From Oscillospiraceae bacterium (GTDB taxonomy: Bacteria; Bacillota; Clostridia; Oscillospirales; Acutalibacteraceae), in assembly GCA_902786285.1 (NCBI GenBank), contig CADABX010000011.1, forward strand, positions 1 through 51,831: DNA of 51,831 bases, given 5' to 3'. Positions 42,962-49,860 of this stretch are shown one piece after another. Position numbers and translations under genes: made by a program. Under the pieces are notes generated by a model, which was given only the letters and a program-made list of their open reading frames with translations, made no database searches and had not been told where the DNA came from. Each line of letters starts with the position of its first letter. Position 1 is the first letter of the stretch.

Positions 42962-44116
42962 ATGAACGAAACATCCACCCAAAAGAAATCCCCAATGTCC
43001 GCAATCCTGTGCGTGCTGCTGGTCTGCAGCATTCTGCTCTCATGCGTCACGATGATCAGCGGCCTGCAGGTCAAAAAGTCTGTGGTCGAACTCAAGGACG
43101 CGGTCGGCAAGCAGGTTGACACCGGCGAAGAGGACGACGTGACGATCTTTGACGAATACGTCATCCGTTCCACGAAGCACATCTCCGACGCCTATTTAAA
43201 CGGCACCGAGGACACGCTCAACGACCGCGACAAGGAAACGCTGTCGATGGCGAAAGACGTGCTTGACAAGATTATCAAGGACGACATGAGCGATTATGAA
43301 AAAGAAGAGGCCGTCTATCTGTGGCTGACAAAGTCGATGAAAAACGACACGAGCATGCTCACGGTGATCCACGAAAGCAACGCCGACGTTGACAACCCCT
43401 ACGGCGTGCTCAAAAACCACAACGCGGTCTGCGTGGGCTACGCGACAACCATGCGTCTGCTGCTGCAGATGATGGGCATCGAATGCAAGGTCATCCACTC
43501 GAGCGATCTGGTTCATTCGTGGAATCTGGTCAAACTGGACGACGAATGGTACCATGTGGACTGCTACTCCGACGCGGACGGCACGCTGTACCGCAACTTC
43601 AACCTGAACGACGAACAGGCTGAAGAAAACCACGACTGGAACAACGAATTCTTCCCGGCGGCCACAGGCACCAAGTATTCCTATGCGTCGCAGCACGCCG
43701 TGGAGATCAAAAACATCTACGCTATCCCGAAGTGGGTCAAGGGTCTGTTGAAGGAAAAGGCTCCGATCGGCGCTTGCACCTTCAAAGAGAAGATCACCCC
43801 CGACACCGAAAATGTTGCCGCCGTGATGGTCGACACGCTGGAAGAATCGCTCGGTTCGATGGAACAGTACAGTGAAAAATGCTATTTCGAACATCAATGG
43901 AGCAAAAACACCGACGGCGACTTTGTACTCACATTCAATATCATCAACTATAACGAAGACAAGCCGCAGGTTGACGACGACGTGATGGCAAAGATTGAAC
44001 AAGCGATCACCGCGTCCTTTGCCGACGCCGAGTTTTATCACGACGACAGCGACATGGGCGGCTATGAAGAGGGCAACAACAAAATGATGAGTGCCGAAAA
44101 CGACATCGCCGGATAA
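42962..44116 (+). CDS. Membrane-anchored transglutaminase-like domain protein
   Basis: The 384-aa protein has an N-terminal transmembrane segment (about residues 12-34) and an outer transglutaminase-like domain with the papain-type triad C157 (HNAVCVGYA), H185 (DLVHSWNLV) and D200 (YHVDCYSD). Such bacterial proteins act as cysteine proteases or protein crosslinkers at the cell surface; some are inactive scaffolds, but all three residues are present here. The ~180 C-terminal residues are unrecognised. ATG 42962 follows AAAGAGGCG and an own promoter. A lipoprotein gene follows after 12 bp, likely in one operon. Confidence 0.85.
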   Translation: MNETSTQKKSPMSAILCVLLVCSILLSCVTMISGLQVKKSVVELKDAVGKQVDTGEEDDVTIFDEYVIRSTKHISDAYLNGTEDTLNDRDKETLSMAKDVLDKIIKDDMSDYEKEEAVYLWLTKSMKNDTSMLTVIHESNADVDNPYGVLKNHNAVCVGYATTMRLLLQMMGIECKVIHSSDLVHSWNLVKLDDEWYHVDCYSDADGTLYRNFNLNDEQAEENHDWNNEFFPAATGTKYSYASQHAVEIKNIYAIPKWVKGLLKEKAPIGACTFKEKITPDTENVAAVMVDTLEESLGSMEQYSEKCYFEHQWSKNTDGDFVLTFNIINYNEDKPQVDDDVMAKIEQAITASFADAEFYHDDSDMGGYEEGNNKMMSAENDIAG

Positions 44117-44128
44117 GGAGAGCGTATC

Positions 44129-44635
44129 ATGAAAAAAGCAATTGCAATCCTGATGTGTGCGCTGAGCGTCGTAACACTGTTTTGCGCCTGCGGCGGCGGG
44201 GAAAACAACACGCCGGCAAAATCCGACGTGAGTCTGTTCGATCTCAAGGAAGCGATGCTTTCCGCCGCGCCGTTCGGCGATATGGCGTATGTCAGCTCCA
44301 ACGACGCCGACGCCGAAACCTATCTGTCCGCCGTGTCGGATATCGCGTTTGACAAGGTGGACGCGTTCTCGATCTGCTATGCCAAGGACGGCAAGGGCAA
44401 CTCCGACGAAGTGGTCGTGATCCGCGTCAAGGACGCCGCCGACACCGGTGAAGCGCTCGCATCGCTGCAAAAGCACCTGCAGACGCGCCAAAGCCTGTAT
44501 GCCACCTATGATCCGACGCAAAGTCAGAAGGTCGGCAATGGCATCACGTTTTCCGACGGTCTGTATGCCGTTTTGATCGTGAGCGAAGACAACGCGAAGG
44601 TGAAGCAGGCGTTTGGGGATTTTATGGCGAAATAA
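44129..44635 (+). CDS. DUF4358 domain-containing lipoprotein
   Basis: The 168-aa product has a lipoprotein signal: KKA start, hydrophobic core, and a lipobox-like LFCAC with the lipidated cysteine at residue 21, then GGGENN. The mature part (about 35-165, LKEAMLSAAPFGDM, DEVVVIRVKDAADTGEAL, GLYAVLIVS) matches DUF4358, a domain of unknown function common in gut Clostridia. Processing by the LspA encoded earlier is expected. It is likely co-transcribed with the transglutaminase-like gene and is followed directly by a repeat element. Confidence 0.83.
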   Translation: MKKAIAILMCALSVVTLFCACGGGENNTPAKSDVSLFDLKEAMLSAAPFGDMAYVSSNDADAETYLSAVSDIAFDKVDAFSICYAKDGKGNSDEVVVIRVKDAADTGEALASLQKHLQTRQSLYATYDPTQSQKVGNGITFSDGLYAVLIVSEDNAKVKQAFGDFMAK

Positions 44636-44651
44636 ACCGGTAAGCAGGATC

Positions 44652-44981
44652 TTTTAATTCGGAATTCGGAATGCGGAATTCGGAATGATGGTCGCGCTTT
44701 TACCGATTGTAAACCGCACATGTCAAACCGCGGCGTGAACCACTCGCCGGTAGGTACTGTGTAAAAATAAAAGCCGCCGTTTGGCGGCTTTTGTTGTTTC
44801 TGTCCGAATTCTTTCAACAGCGGGTGAGAGGTTCGATTTGTGACATTGACGAGCGGATAGAATCAAAGCGTTCTGTGTAGCCTATCTGCAATGACGCGGT
44901 GAATCGATTGCGGCCGGGCGCTGCTGTCCCGCGACCGCAATTCCGCATTCCGAATTCCGCATTCCGAATTCCGAATTAAAA
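44652..44981. repeat. 330-bp MITE-like element with perfect 36-bp terminal inverted repeats built of 7-bp units
   Basis: Positions 44652-44687 and 44946-44981 are exact reverse complements over 36 bp. Each arm reads inward TTTTAATTC and then heptads alternating GGAATTC and GGAATGC. Just inside both arms a GGTCGCG word recurs. The interior has no convincing gene; it contains a terminator-like hairpin (44769-44792). I see no clear target-site duplication. The right end abuts the exonuclease-gene terminator. No transposase is present, so mobility would need one in trans. The 366-bp gap between the flanking genes holds nothing else. Confidence 0.8.
44769..44796 (+). terminator. Terminator-like hairpin inside the 330-bp repeat element
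   Basis: A perfect 10-bp stem AAAAGCCGCC/GGCGGCTTTT with loop GTTT, then TGTTGTTT. It could end the transglutaminase/lipoprotein transcript about 130 bases after its last stop codon, or be part of the inserted element. Confidence 0.7.
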
Positions 44982-45003
44982 AAGGCGCATCTGCGCCTTT
45001 TTT
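44978..45003. terminator. Bidirectional terminator between lipoprotein and exonuclease genes
   Basis: AAAAAAGGCGCA/TGCGCCTTTTTT, a 12-bp inverted repeat with A and T tracts on both sides. It overlaps the exonuclease stop codon (minus strand) and the last four bases of the right repeat arm. Confidence 0.85.
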
Positions 45004-45790
45004 ATTTGCAGCTCCACTTGCACCCTTGATAGTTCTTTTTCTGCGTGGCGGCCTTTCTGATCCGGCGCTCCACCTTGAATTTTGTCATCTCGTTGGAGGA
45101 CGGGGAGTGCTTGAGATAGGTGCGCATCACCCAATCGGCGGCCTGGCTGTAGGAGGTGAACTCCATCTGTTTTTCGCCGCTGCGGGCCACGATCTGCCGC
45201 GACGCGTCCACCTTGGGCGGAGCGGCTTTGGGCTTGACCTTTTTCACTGTCACATATTCCGGGAACGGACAAACGTCCACTGTACCGGTTTTCACGTGTT
45301 CATAAACGAACCGAAGACTTTCGGCGTCGGCCAGCGCTTCGTGCGACACCTCGGGCAGCTCTCCGGCAAAGTATTCCACGGCGTGCTTGAGCGACAGGGT
45401 GTTGTCAATGCGAAAATATTTGCGGGCAATCATCGACGCGTCGGTGAGCTTCGAGAGAATCAGACCCAGCGCGCACTGGGCACGGAACGAGCGGATATAG
45501 CGCATGGTGCGATAGACAAACAGCCGGTCGCAGTCGCCGTAGCAAAAGAAATGCGCGGTGTGGTTGGGGTCGATCCAGTCGTAAAACGCCGAAAACGCTT
45601 CGTCCGCCGTGGGTGCTTCCTCCAGCTGTTCGCGCGTGATACCGGTCAGCTCCGTGATGAAATCGCTCATTTTGTTCATATTGTGCGGACGGATCAGAGT
45701 GGAAAAGGTGCGTCCGTTTTCGTCCACGCAGCCGACGGAGATGATCTCCATGGAATACTGCGTCGCTTCAAAGTCGATAAAATAGTGCAT
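45002..45790 (-). CDS. DEDDh-type 3'-5' exonuclease (RNase T/DnaQ fold) with C-terminal extension
   Basis: Residues 1-175 are an exonuclease domain: DFEAT with the first Asp/Glu pair (D6, E8), a central Asp in CYGDCDRLF, and HEALADAE with the distal His and Asp of the DEDDh class. KapD/ERI-like proteins of this type trim RNA or DNA 3' ends. The following ~85 residues are unusual: a Pro/Lys linker, then FTSYSQAADWVMRTYL and a basic tail ending GCKWSCK, which I do not recognise. It may bind nucleic acid. AAAGGAAGC precedes the ATG. The gene lies downstream of the DUF1508 gene on the same strand, behind a terminator. Confidence 0.83.
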   Translation of the reverse strand: MHYFIDFEATQYSMEIISVGCVDENGRTFSTLIRPHNMNKMSDFITELTGITREQLEEAPTADEAFSAFYDWIDPNHTAHFFCYGDCDRLFVYRTMRYIRSFRAQCALGLILSKLTDASMIARKYFRIDNTLSLKHAVEYFAGELPEVSHEALADAESLRFVYEHVKTGTVDVCPFPEYVTVKKVKPKAAPPKVDASRQIVARSGEKQMEFTSYSQAADWVMRTYLKHSPSSNEMTKFKVERRIRKAATQKKNYQGCKWSCK

Positions 45791-45819
45791 GGGTGCTGAT
45801 GCTTCCTTTGATTTTATAA

Positions 45820-45848
45820 TAAAAAACCGGAAGCCGAAACCTCCGGTT
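45820..45848 (-). terminator. Rho-independent terminator after the DUF1508 gene
   Basis: On the minus strand AACCGGAGG/CTTCCGGTT (9 bp, one G-U pair), loop TTTCGG, followed by TTTT. It lies between the DUF1508 stop codon and the exonuclease start. Confidence 0.82.
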
Positions 45849-45858
45849 GCATGGTGCT

Positions 45859-46227
45859 TTATTCGATTTCCTCGGTCGGGGCGTCGGGTGCGTTTTTCTT
45901 AACGGATTCGATCCCGTTCAGGCAGGAGGCCTTGGCTTTGTAACCTTCGCTGGTGGCAATCACTTCGCCGTTTCTCGCTTTCAGACGGAAACGGTATTCA
46001 CCGGCTTTGTCGAGATACACTTCAAACTTCGGGTGCTTTTCGGTTGCGAAGCCTTCCACGGTTTGGTCTTCGATCGCGCCGGCGCAGCAGGCTTTGACAG
46101 ATGCGATGCCGTTCAGGCAGCTCGCTTTGCTCGCATACACTTCGCTCGTTGCAATCACTTCGCCGTTGCCGGCCTTGAGGTCGAACTTGATGCCTGTGTT
46201 CGTCTGTTTTACGATAAATTTGCCCAT
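45859..46227 (-). CDS. DUF1508 (YegP-like) tandem-repeat protein
   Basis: The 122-aa protein consists of two copies of the ~50-residue DUF1508 unit. Each has a FxLKAxNGEVIATSExY core and a KASCLNGIxSVK helix (residues about 13-46 and 69-108). YegP-like proteins are small soluble proteins of unknown function. GAAAGGAAGG precedes the ATG at 46227. It has its own promoter and a terminator, so it is monocistronic. A short acidic tail (PDAPTEEIE) ends it. Confidence 0.92.
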   Translation of the reverse strand: MGKFIVKQTNTGIKFDLKAGNGEVIATSEVYASKASCLNGIASVKACCAGAIEDQTVEGFATEKHPKFEVYLDKAGEYRFRLKARNGEVIATSEGYKAKASCLNGIESVKKNAPDAPTEEIE

Positions 46228-46274
46228 GGGGATTCCTTCCTTTCTCCCGGCCGAAACGGCCTTATTTCCTATTT

Positions 46275-46303
46275 ATGATAGCACACGCGCGCTCTCTTGT
46301 CAA
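46275..46303 (-). promoter_or_regulatory. SigA promoter for the DUF1508 gene
   Basis: On the minus strand TTGACA (46303-46298), a 17-bp spacer and TATCAT (46280-46275), with an extended -10 TGC. It begins 8 bp downstream of the carboxypeptidase stop, leaving no space for a terminator there. Confidence 0.85.
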
Positions 46304-46310
46304 GCGCGGC

Positions 46311-47198
46311 TTAATAGGCGACGCCGATGGAATCAAGGTATTCTTCGAGGCAAAGACCCGAATTTTTGATCTTTTCGGCGTATTCCACACCCACATACCG
46401 CCAGTGCCACGGCTCGGGGATGATGCCCGTGATCGGCTGTTTTTCGGCCGTATAGCGCAAAATAAAGCCGTATTCGTGGGCGTGCTGCTGCAGCCAGGCG
46501 TATTCCTTCGTGTCCTTGAAGCTCGATTCCGTGCCGCAGATGTCCATCGCGTAGCCGAGGTTGTGTTCGCTGGTGCCGGGCGGCAAGATCACCGTTGCGG
46601 CCTTTTTGCGTGCATCGGCTTCGCTCAGATTATAATCGTGCATATACGTTTCGGTCAGATGGTTATAGTTGTTCTTCTGCCGTTCATAGGAGCGGTAGGC
46701 GGAGTAGGGCGTGAGTGTGATGCCGTCCTGCTTTGCCGCGTAGTACATCTCCTCGTAATGCGGGGCGACGCGGTAGTCGAGATATTTGCCGCAGCCGAGA
46801 ATCTCCTTGAGCTCGGGCACATACCCTTCGGGCAGCTCGCGTCCGGCGTTGACGACGATCAGATTCCAGTCGGCGCGGTTCGTGTCCACGATGATCCGCC
46901 CGGTGTCGGGGTTGACGGACGTTGTAAGCGGTTTGGTTTCGCCGGTGGTGGCGGTCTTGTCGCTTTCGGACGTGTCGCTTTCGGGCACGCTTTCCGTGGT
47001 GATGCTGTTGTCAATCGTCAGCGGCTGCTCAGTCGTGTCGTCAATCGACGCGGACGGCGCAATCGTTGTGCCCGGCGCCGAGGAATCGTTCATGGGCGCC
47101 GGCGTTTTCGGACGCAGCGCGATCACAACGGCAAGGGAGATGACAACGGCAATCGCAATCACGATCACGACTGGCAGATATTGATGTTTCTTTTTCAT
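46311..47198 (-). CDS. VanY-type D,D-carboxypeptidase, membrane-anchored
   Basis: An M15B zinc peptidase that trims terminal D-Ala from peptidoglycan precursors. The 295-aa protein has one transmembrane helix (about 6-28), a Ser/Thr/Asp-rich outer linker to about residue 105, and the catalytic domain. The zinc ligands are seen in TSEHNLGYAMDI (His and Asp) and PWHWRYVG (His, with the preceding Glu as base). SAYRSYERQ is the substrate-binding segment. The ATG at 47198 is spaced seven bases from GAAGGAGC; an upstream TTG overlaps that site. No vancomycin-resistance genes are near, so it is probably general wall metabolism. It follows the M28 gene by 30 bp. Confidence 0.88.
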   Translation of the reverse strand: MKKKHQYLPVVIVIAIAVVISLAVVIALRPKTPAPMNDSSAPGTTIAPSASIDDTTEQPLTIDNSITTESVPESDTSESDKTATTGETKPLTTSVNPDTGRIIVDTNRADWNLIVVNAGRELPEGYVPELKEILGCGKYLDYRVAPHYEEMYYAAKQDGITLTPYSAYRSYERQKNNYNHLTETYMHDYNLSEADARKKAATVILPPGTSEHNLGYAMDICGTESSFKDTKEYAWLQQHAHEYGFILRYTAEKQPITGIIPEPWHWRYVGVEYAEKIKNSGLCLEEYLDSIGVAY

Positions 47199-47228
47199 AA
47201 GGGAATGCTCCTTCAATGGGGGATATGC

Positions 47229-48479
47229 TTAATCGTAGTTTTCCTTGAGACCCTGCTCGTCAAACATAAACAGCGCGTGCAAACAGATGTCCAGCGACTT
47301 TTCGATCGTTTTCGGCACCAGGATTTCTTCGGTGTCGCGGCGCGTGTGATAGTAACGCGGGCCGGTGGGATCCATCGCGGCCAAACACGCGGCAGGTACG
47401 CCGAGCTTGGTCACCGCGGCTGCGTCGGACGCACCGAGATAGACCGAGTGATAGGGGAGATCCACACCGCAGTCGGCGCCGGCTTTTTTCATCAGCGCGC
47501 ACACACGCGGATCGTTTTTGACCGTGCCGGTCATGTCGCGCGCATAGATCGCCATATCGTCATAGTCGCGCAGCGTGTCCATGCAAAAGAACACCGTTGG
47601 CACCGCGTCAAGCTCAGCCTTGTGGGCTTTGATATACGCTTCGGCGCCGCGCAGACCGCACTCCTCGCAGCCGACCGTTGCGGCCACGACTTCGGTATTT
47701 TCAAACCGGATGTTGTTGTCCTCGAGATATTTGAGAATCGCGATCGACGTCACGGAGCCGGTCAGATTGTCGTTGGCGCCGGGCACGGGATGCTTGAAAT
47801 CGGAGAAGAACATGATGAGGATAAACGCGGGCACAAACGCCAGCTCCGCCCAGCGGAAACCGGAAAACACCGCGCCGACCTCGCCGCCGGCCGGGCCGTA
47901 GAGCGCCGTCTGGACAATGGAGATCACAAACATGTAAAGCAGACCGACGATTGCGTAGCCGCTGCCGCCGAAGAACAGCGCCTTTCCGCCCAGATGCATA
48001 AACCGCCATTCAAACGCGGAGTCCACATGGCCCGAGAAGATGATGCGCTGCTTCACTTCGCCGGTGGGCTTGCGCGTACCGATTACGTTGGCGCTCGTCT
48101 TTTTGGGGAAGAACGGGTCGAGGAATTTCCAATACATCAGAAACTCCGTGAACAAGCATAAAAACGCAACCAGCGTCAGGCACAGCGAGACGATCGGCAG
48201 ATTGAGAAACGAGAACAACACGGCCAGCAGCAGCGCAATGCCGTCGACCACGACCCACGCCATAAATGCCACGGGCGACACTTTGAACTCTTCGAGCTTG
48301 ACGTCGTCGGCGCCGGTCTTCATTTCTTCCACAAAATGCTCCTGCGCGGCGCGCTCGGCCTCACTGCCGGAACCGCGCGGGCCGATGGTCTTGCAGACCT
48401 TCTTGATTTCACGCGTGGTATAGTTCGTATACATACGCAGCGTGGACGGATAGTTTTTGACGCTTTCTTCAGCTTTCAA
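47229..48479 (-). CDS. M28-family zinc peptidase with internal transmembrane segments
   Basis: The 416-aa protein carries M28 aminopeptidase motifs: HVD in IIFSGHVDSA, Asp in GANDNLTGS, the catalytic EE in VGCEECG, Asp in FFCMDT and His in RYYHTRRD. Unlike soluble M28 enzymes it has two hydrophobic helices at about residues 70-118, and two more (about 172-190 and 213-228) lying between the first and second metal ligands. So the active site is built around a membrane-embedded body. The start is a TTG (first base 48479) with AAGGGAG eight bases upstream; no ATG lies closer than residue 16. It is probably co-transcribed with the downstream VanY-type gene. Confidence 0.82.
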   Translation of the reverse strand: MKAEESVKNYPSTLRMYTNYTTREIKKVCKTIGPRGSGSEAERAAQEHFVEEMKTGADDVKLEEFKVSPVAFMAWVVVDGIALLLAVLFSFLNLPIVSLCLTLVAFLCLFTEFLMYWKFLDPFFPKKTSANVIGTRKPTGEVKQRIIFSGHVDSAFEWRFMHLGGKALFFGGSGYAIVGLLYMFVISIVQTALYGPAGGEVGAVFSGFRWAELAFVPAFILIMFFSDFKHPVPGANDNLTGSVTSIAILKYLEDNNIRFENTEVVAATVGCEECGLRGAEAYIKAHKAELDAVPTVFFCMDTLRDYDDMAIYARDMTGTVKNDPRVCALMKKAGADCGVDLPYHSVYLGASDAAAVTKLGVPAACLAAMDPTGPRYYHTRRDTEEILVPKTIEKSLDICLHALFMFDEQGLKENYD

Positions 48480-48540
48480 AATAAAAACTCCCTTCGGGGT
48501 AAGATTAACGTGAGTGATAGACTTGCGTGGATGGTTTCAA

Positions 48541-48758
48541 TGCGGAATTCGGAATTCGGAATTCGGAATTGCGGTCGCGGGGAAACGGTGCAGAAATCTG
48601 ACACCTTGTGCCGCGGCAGAAACAATGTGCTGTTGAAACCGCGCAAATAATTGATTGACGATCTCTTGTGGCACAGGAATCACCTTGCAGGTACATTTTG
48701 GCGCATCGCCGAAGGCGGCGCCCTTCCATTCCGAATTCCGAATTCCAAATTCCGAATT
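48541..48758. repeat. Second GGAATTC-heptad inverted-array element (about 218 bp)
   Basis: The left arm (48544-48570) is three GGAATTC heptads plus GGAATT. The right arm (48728-48758) is the same unit reverse-complemented with one variant. Inside the left arm, GGAATTGCGGTCGCGGG (48565-48581) is identical over 17 bp to the reverse complement of 44928-44944 in the first element, so the two share more than the simple repeat. The 302-bp gap between the M28 and Dabb genes contains this element and a hairpin, and no gene that I can support. Confidence 0.72.
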
Positions 48759-48760
48759 AT

Positions 48761-48790
48761 GAAATCTGATTTCCCGGAAAATCAGATTTC
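48761..48790. repeat. Perfect 12-bp hairpin overlapping the Dabb stop codon
   Basis: GAAATCTGATTT/AAATCAGATTTC with a six-base loop CCCGGA. The minus-strand stop codon of the Dabb gene lies within the stem. No T tract follows, so it is a weak terminator or an mRNA 3'-end stabiliser. Confidence 0.7.
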
Positions 48791-49084
48791 ATAGTCCACG
48801 CTTGCCCGTCCGCAGCGGCACAGCGCAATATACTCGGAGATCATCTTGTGATCCGGGTGCTTGCGATAGGTGAACAGATCGTCGAGCGAATTGAACTCGC
48901 TTTCAAGCACGGCGTCATACATGCCGGGCTTGTCGTTGCAATTGAGGTGCACCTCCATCTTTTTGAGGCAGGGGATCACCTTGGGCAGCGCTTCCAGCTG
49001 TGCCTTGGCCCATTCCATGTTTTCCTGCTTGGTTTTTCCCTGGGCATATTCCTTGAATTGCCACATGACGATGTGTTTGATCAT
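48782..49084 (-). CDS. Dabb (stress-responsive alpha/beta-barrel) domain protein
   Basis: A 100-aa ferredoxin-like single-domain protein. The start MIKHIVMWQFKEYA, the central LKKMEVHLN and the closing HPDHKMISEYIA are typical of Dabb proteins, which form dimeric barrels. Some are enzymes, many have no known function. GAAAGGAG precedes the ATG at 49084. A heptad-repeat array begins only 22 bp upstream of the start, where the promoter would be expected. Confidence 0.9.
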   Translation of the reverse strand: MIKHIVMWQFKEYAQGKTKQENMEWAKAQLEALPKVIPCLKKMEVHLNCNDKPGMYDAVLESEFNSLDDLFTYRKHPDHKMISEYIALCRCGRASVDYEI

Positions 49085-49105
49085 TGGTATTTTCTCCTTT
49101 CAATA

Positions 49106-49204
49106 GGGACAAGGGACTAGCGACTAGGGACTAGGGACTAGTCAAGGATTGAATCGAACCACTGATGCCTGATCGCTGGTCGCTGGTCGCTTGTCGCTTG
49201 TCCC
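49106..49204. repeat. Facing arrays of five GGGACTA-type heptads (inverted pair)
   Basis: Left array 49106-49140: GGGACAA, GGGACTA, GCGACTA, GGGACTA, GGGACTA with no interruption. Right array 49170-49204 read on the minus strand: GGGACAA, GCGACAA, GCGACCA, GCGACCA, GCGATCA. The 29-bp spacer is unremarkable. The arms could fold into a long imperfect stem. The array fills the whole gap between the Dabb and YbaK-domain genes. Confidence 0.85.
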
Positions 49205-49211
49205 TCGTTCC

Positions 49212-49706
49212 TTACATCTCAATAAAATACACGTCGTTTCCCATCGCCTTGAGAAACCGCATCAGACCGTCGAACTCCAGCCAGACGAACGAGGTGTTCA
49301 CATTCGGGTGAAAACCGAGCAGGCCTTTATGCGTTTTGAAATCCTTGTCCAGCACGACCACAACGTCGTGGTCATCGTCATTGACAACGCCAAACGGAGA
49401 TACCGCGCCGGGCAGCAGACCGAGCTGCTTTTGCAGCCGTTCGTCCGAACCGAAGGATAGCCGGCTGCAGCCGAGCTGGGCGCGGATACCGTTTTGGATG
49501 TCGGGGTGCTTGTTTTTCATCATCGACACCACGTAGTGCGTTTTGCCGTTGGCGTTGCGTAAAAAGAGGTTTTTGCAAACTTCACCTGCGGTGAACACGC
49601 CGAGCGCGTCCATGTCCTCGATGGTGTGCACCGGGGGATGATCGATAACGCTGTATACGATGCCGAGGCGGTCGAGCGTGTCGAGGACTTTTTGTCTGTT
49701 ATCCAT
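49212..49706 (-). CDS. YbaK/ProX-type prolyl-tRNA editing domain protein
   Basis: The 164-aa protein is a stand-alone copy of the editing domain inserted in bacterial prolyl-tRNA synthetase (YbaK/ProXp/PrdX group), which hydrolyses mischarged Ala- or Cys-tRNAs. Landmarks are HPPVHTIEDMD, CKNLFLRNANGKTHYVV with the conserved lysine, GSDERLQKQLGLLPGAVSPFG and LGFHPNVNTSFVWL. The ATG at 49706 is spaced six bases from GAAGGTG; an upstream in-frame GTG overlaps that site. Which tRNA it edits cannot be read from sequence. Confidence 0.9.
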   Translation of the reverse strand: MDNRQKVLDTLDRLGIVYSVIDHPPVHTIEDMDALGVFTAGEVCKNLFLRNANGKTHYVVSMMKNKHPDIQNGIRAQLGCSRLSFGSDERLQKQLGLLPGAVSPFGVVNDDDHDVVVVLDKDFKTHKGLLGFHPNVNTSFVWLEFDGLMRFLKAMGNDVYFIEM

Positions 49707-49724
49707 GGGAATCACCTTCGTTCA

Positions 49725-49782
49725 GGGATTAAGGGACTAGGGGCTAAGGAATTAAGAATTATGAATTAAGAATTGATAATTG
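49725..49782. repeat. Degenerate heptad array drifting from GGGACTA to GAATTA units
   Basis: Reading + strand: GGGATTA, A, GGGACTA, GGGGCTA, A, GGAATTA, A, GAATTAT, GAATTAA, GAATTGA. The seven-base period holds with single-base slips. It lies directly upstream of the YbaK-domain gene start region and runs into the next element. Confidence 0.7.
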
Positions 49783-49854
49783 TAGCGGCAGCCCCGCGGG
49801 CTGCTATGGAACTTCACCTTGGCACCCAGTCGGCCACGGGCCGACCGCTACAAT
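49779..49854. repeat. 76-bp three-hairpin palindromic element
   Basis: The outer arms ATTGTAGCGG (49779-49788) and CCGCTACAAT (49845-49854) are exact reverse complements. Two perfect inner hairpins lie between them: GCAGCCC/GGGCTGC with loop CGC (49788-49804) and TCGGCC/GGCCGA with loop ACG (49830-49844). The whole can fold as a three-way junction, like a small REP/MITE-type unit. No coding potential. Confidence 0.78.
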
Positions 49855-49860
49855 AAAAGA

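Noticed and set aside
46275-48161. A 628-codon plus-strand frame across the VanY and M28 genes
   Set aside because: Both minus-strand genes have intact catalytic motifs and ribosome binding sites; the plus frame has neither.
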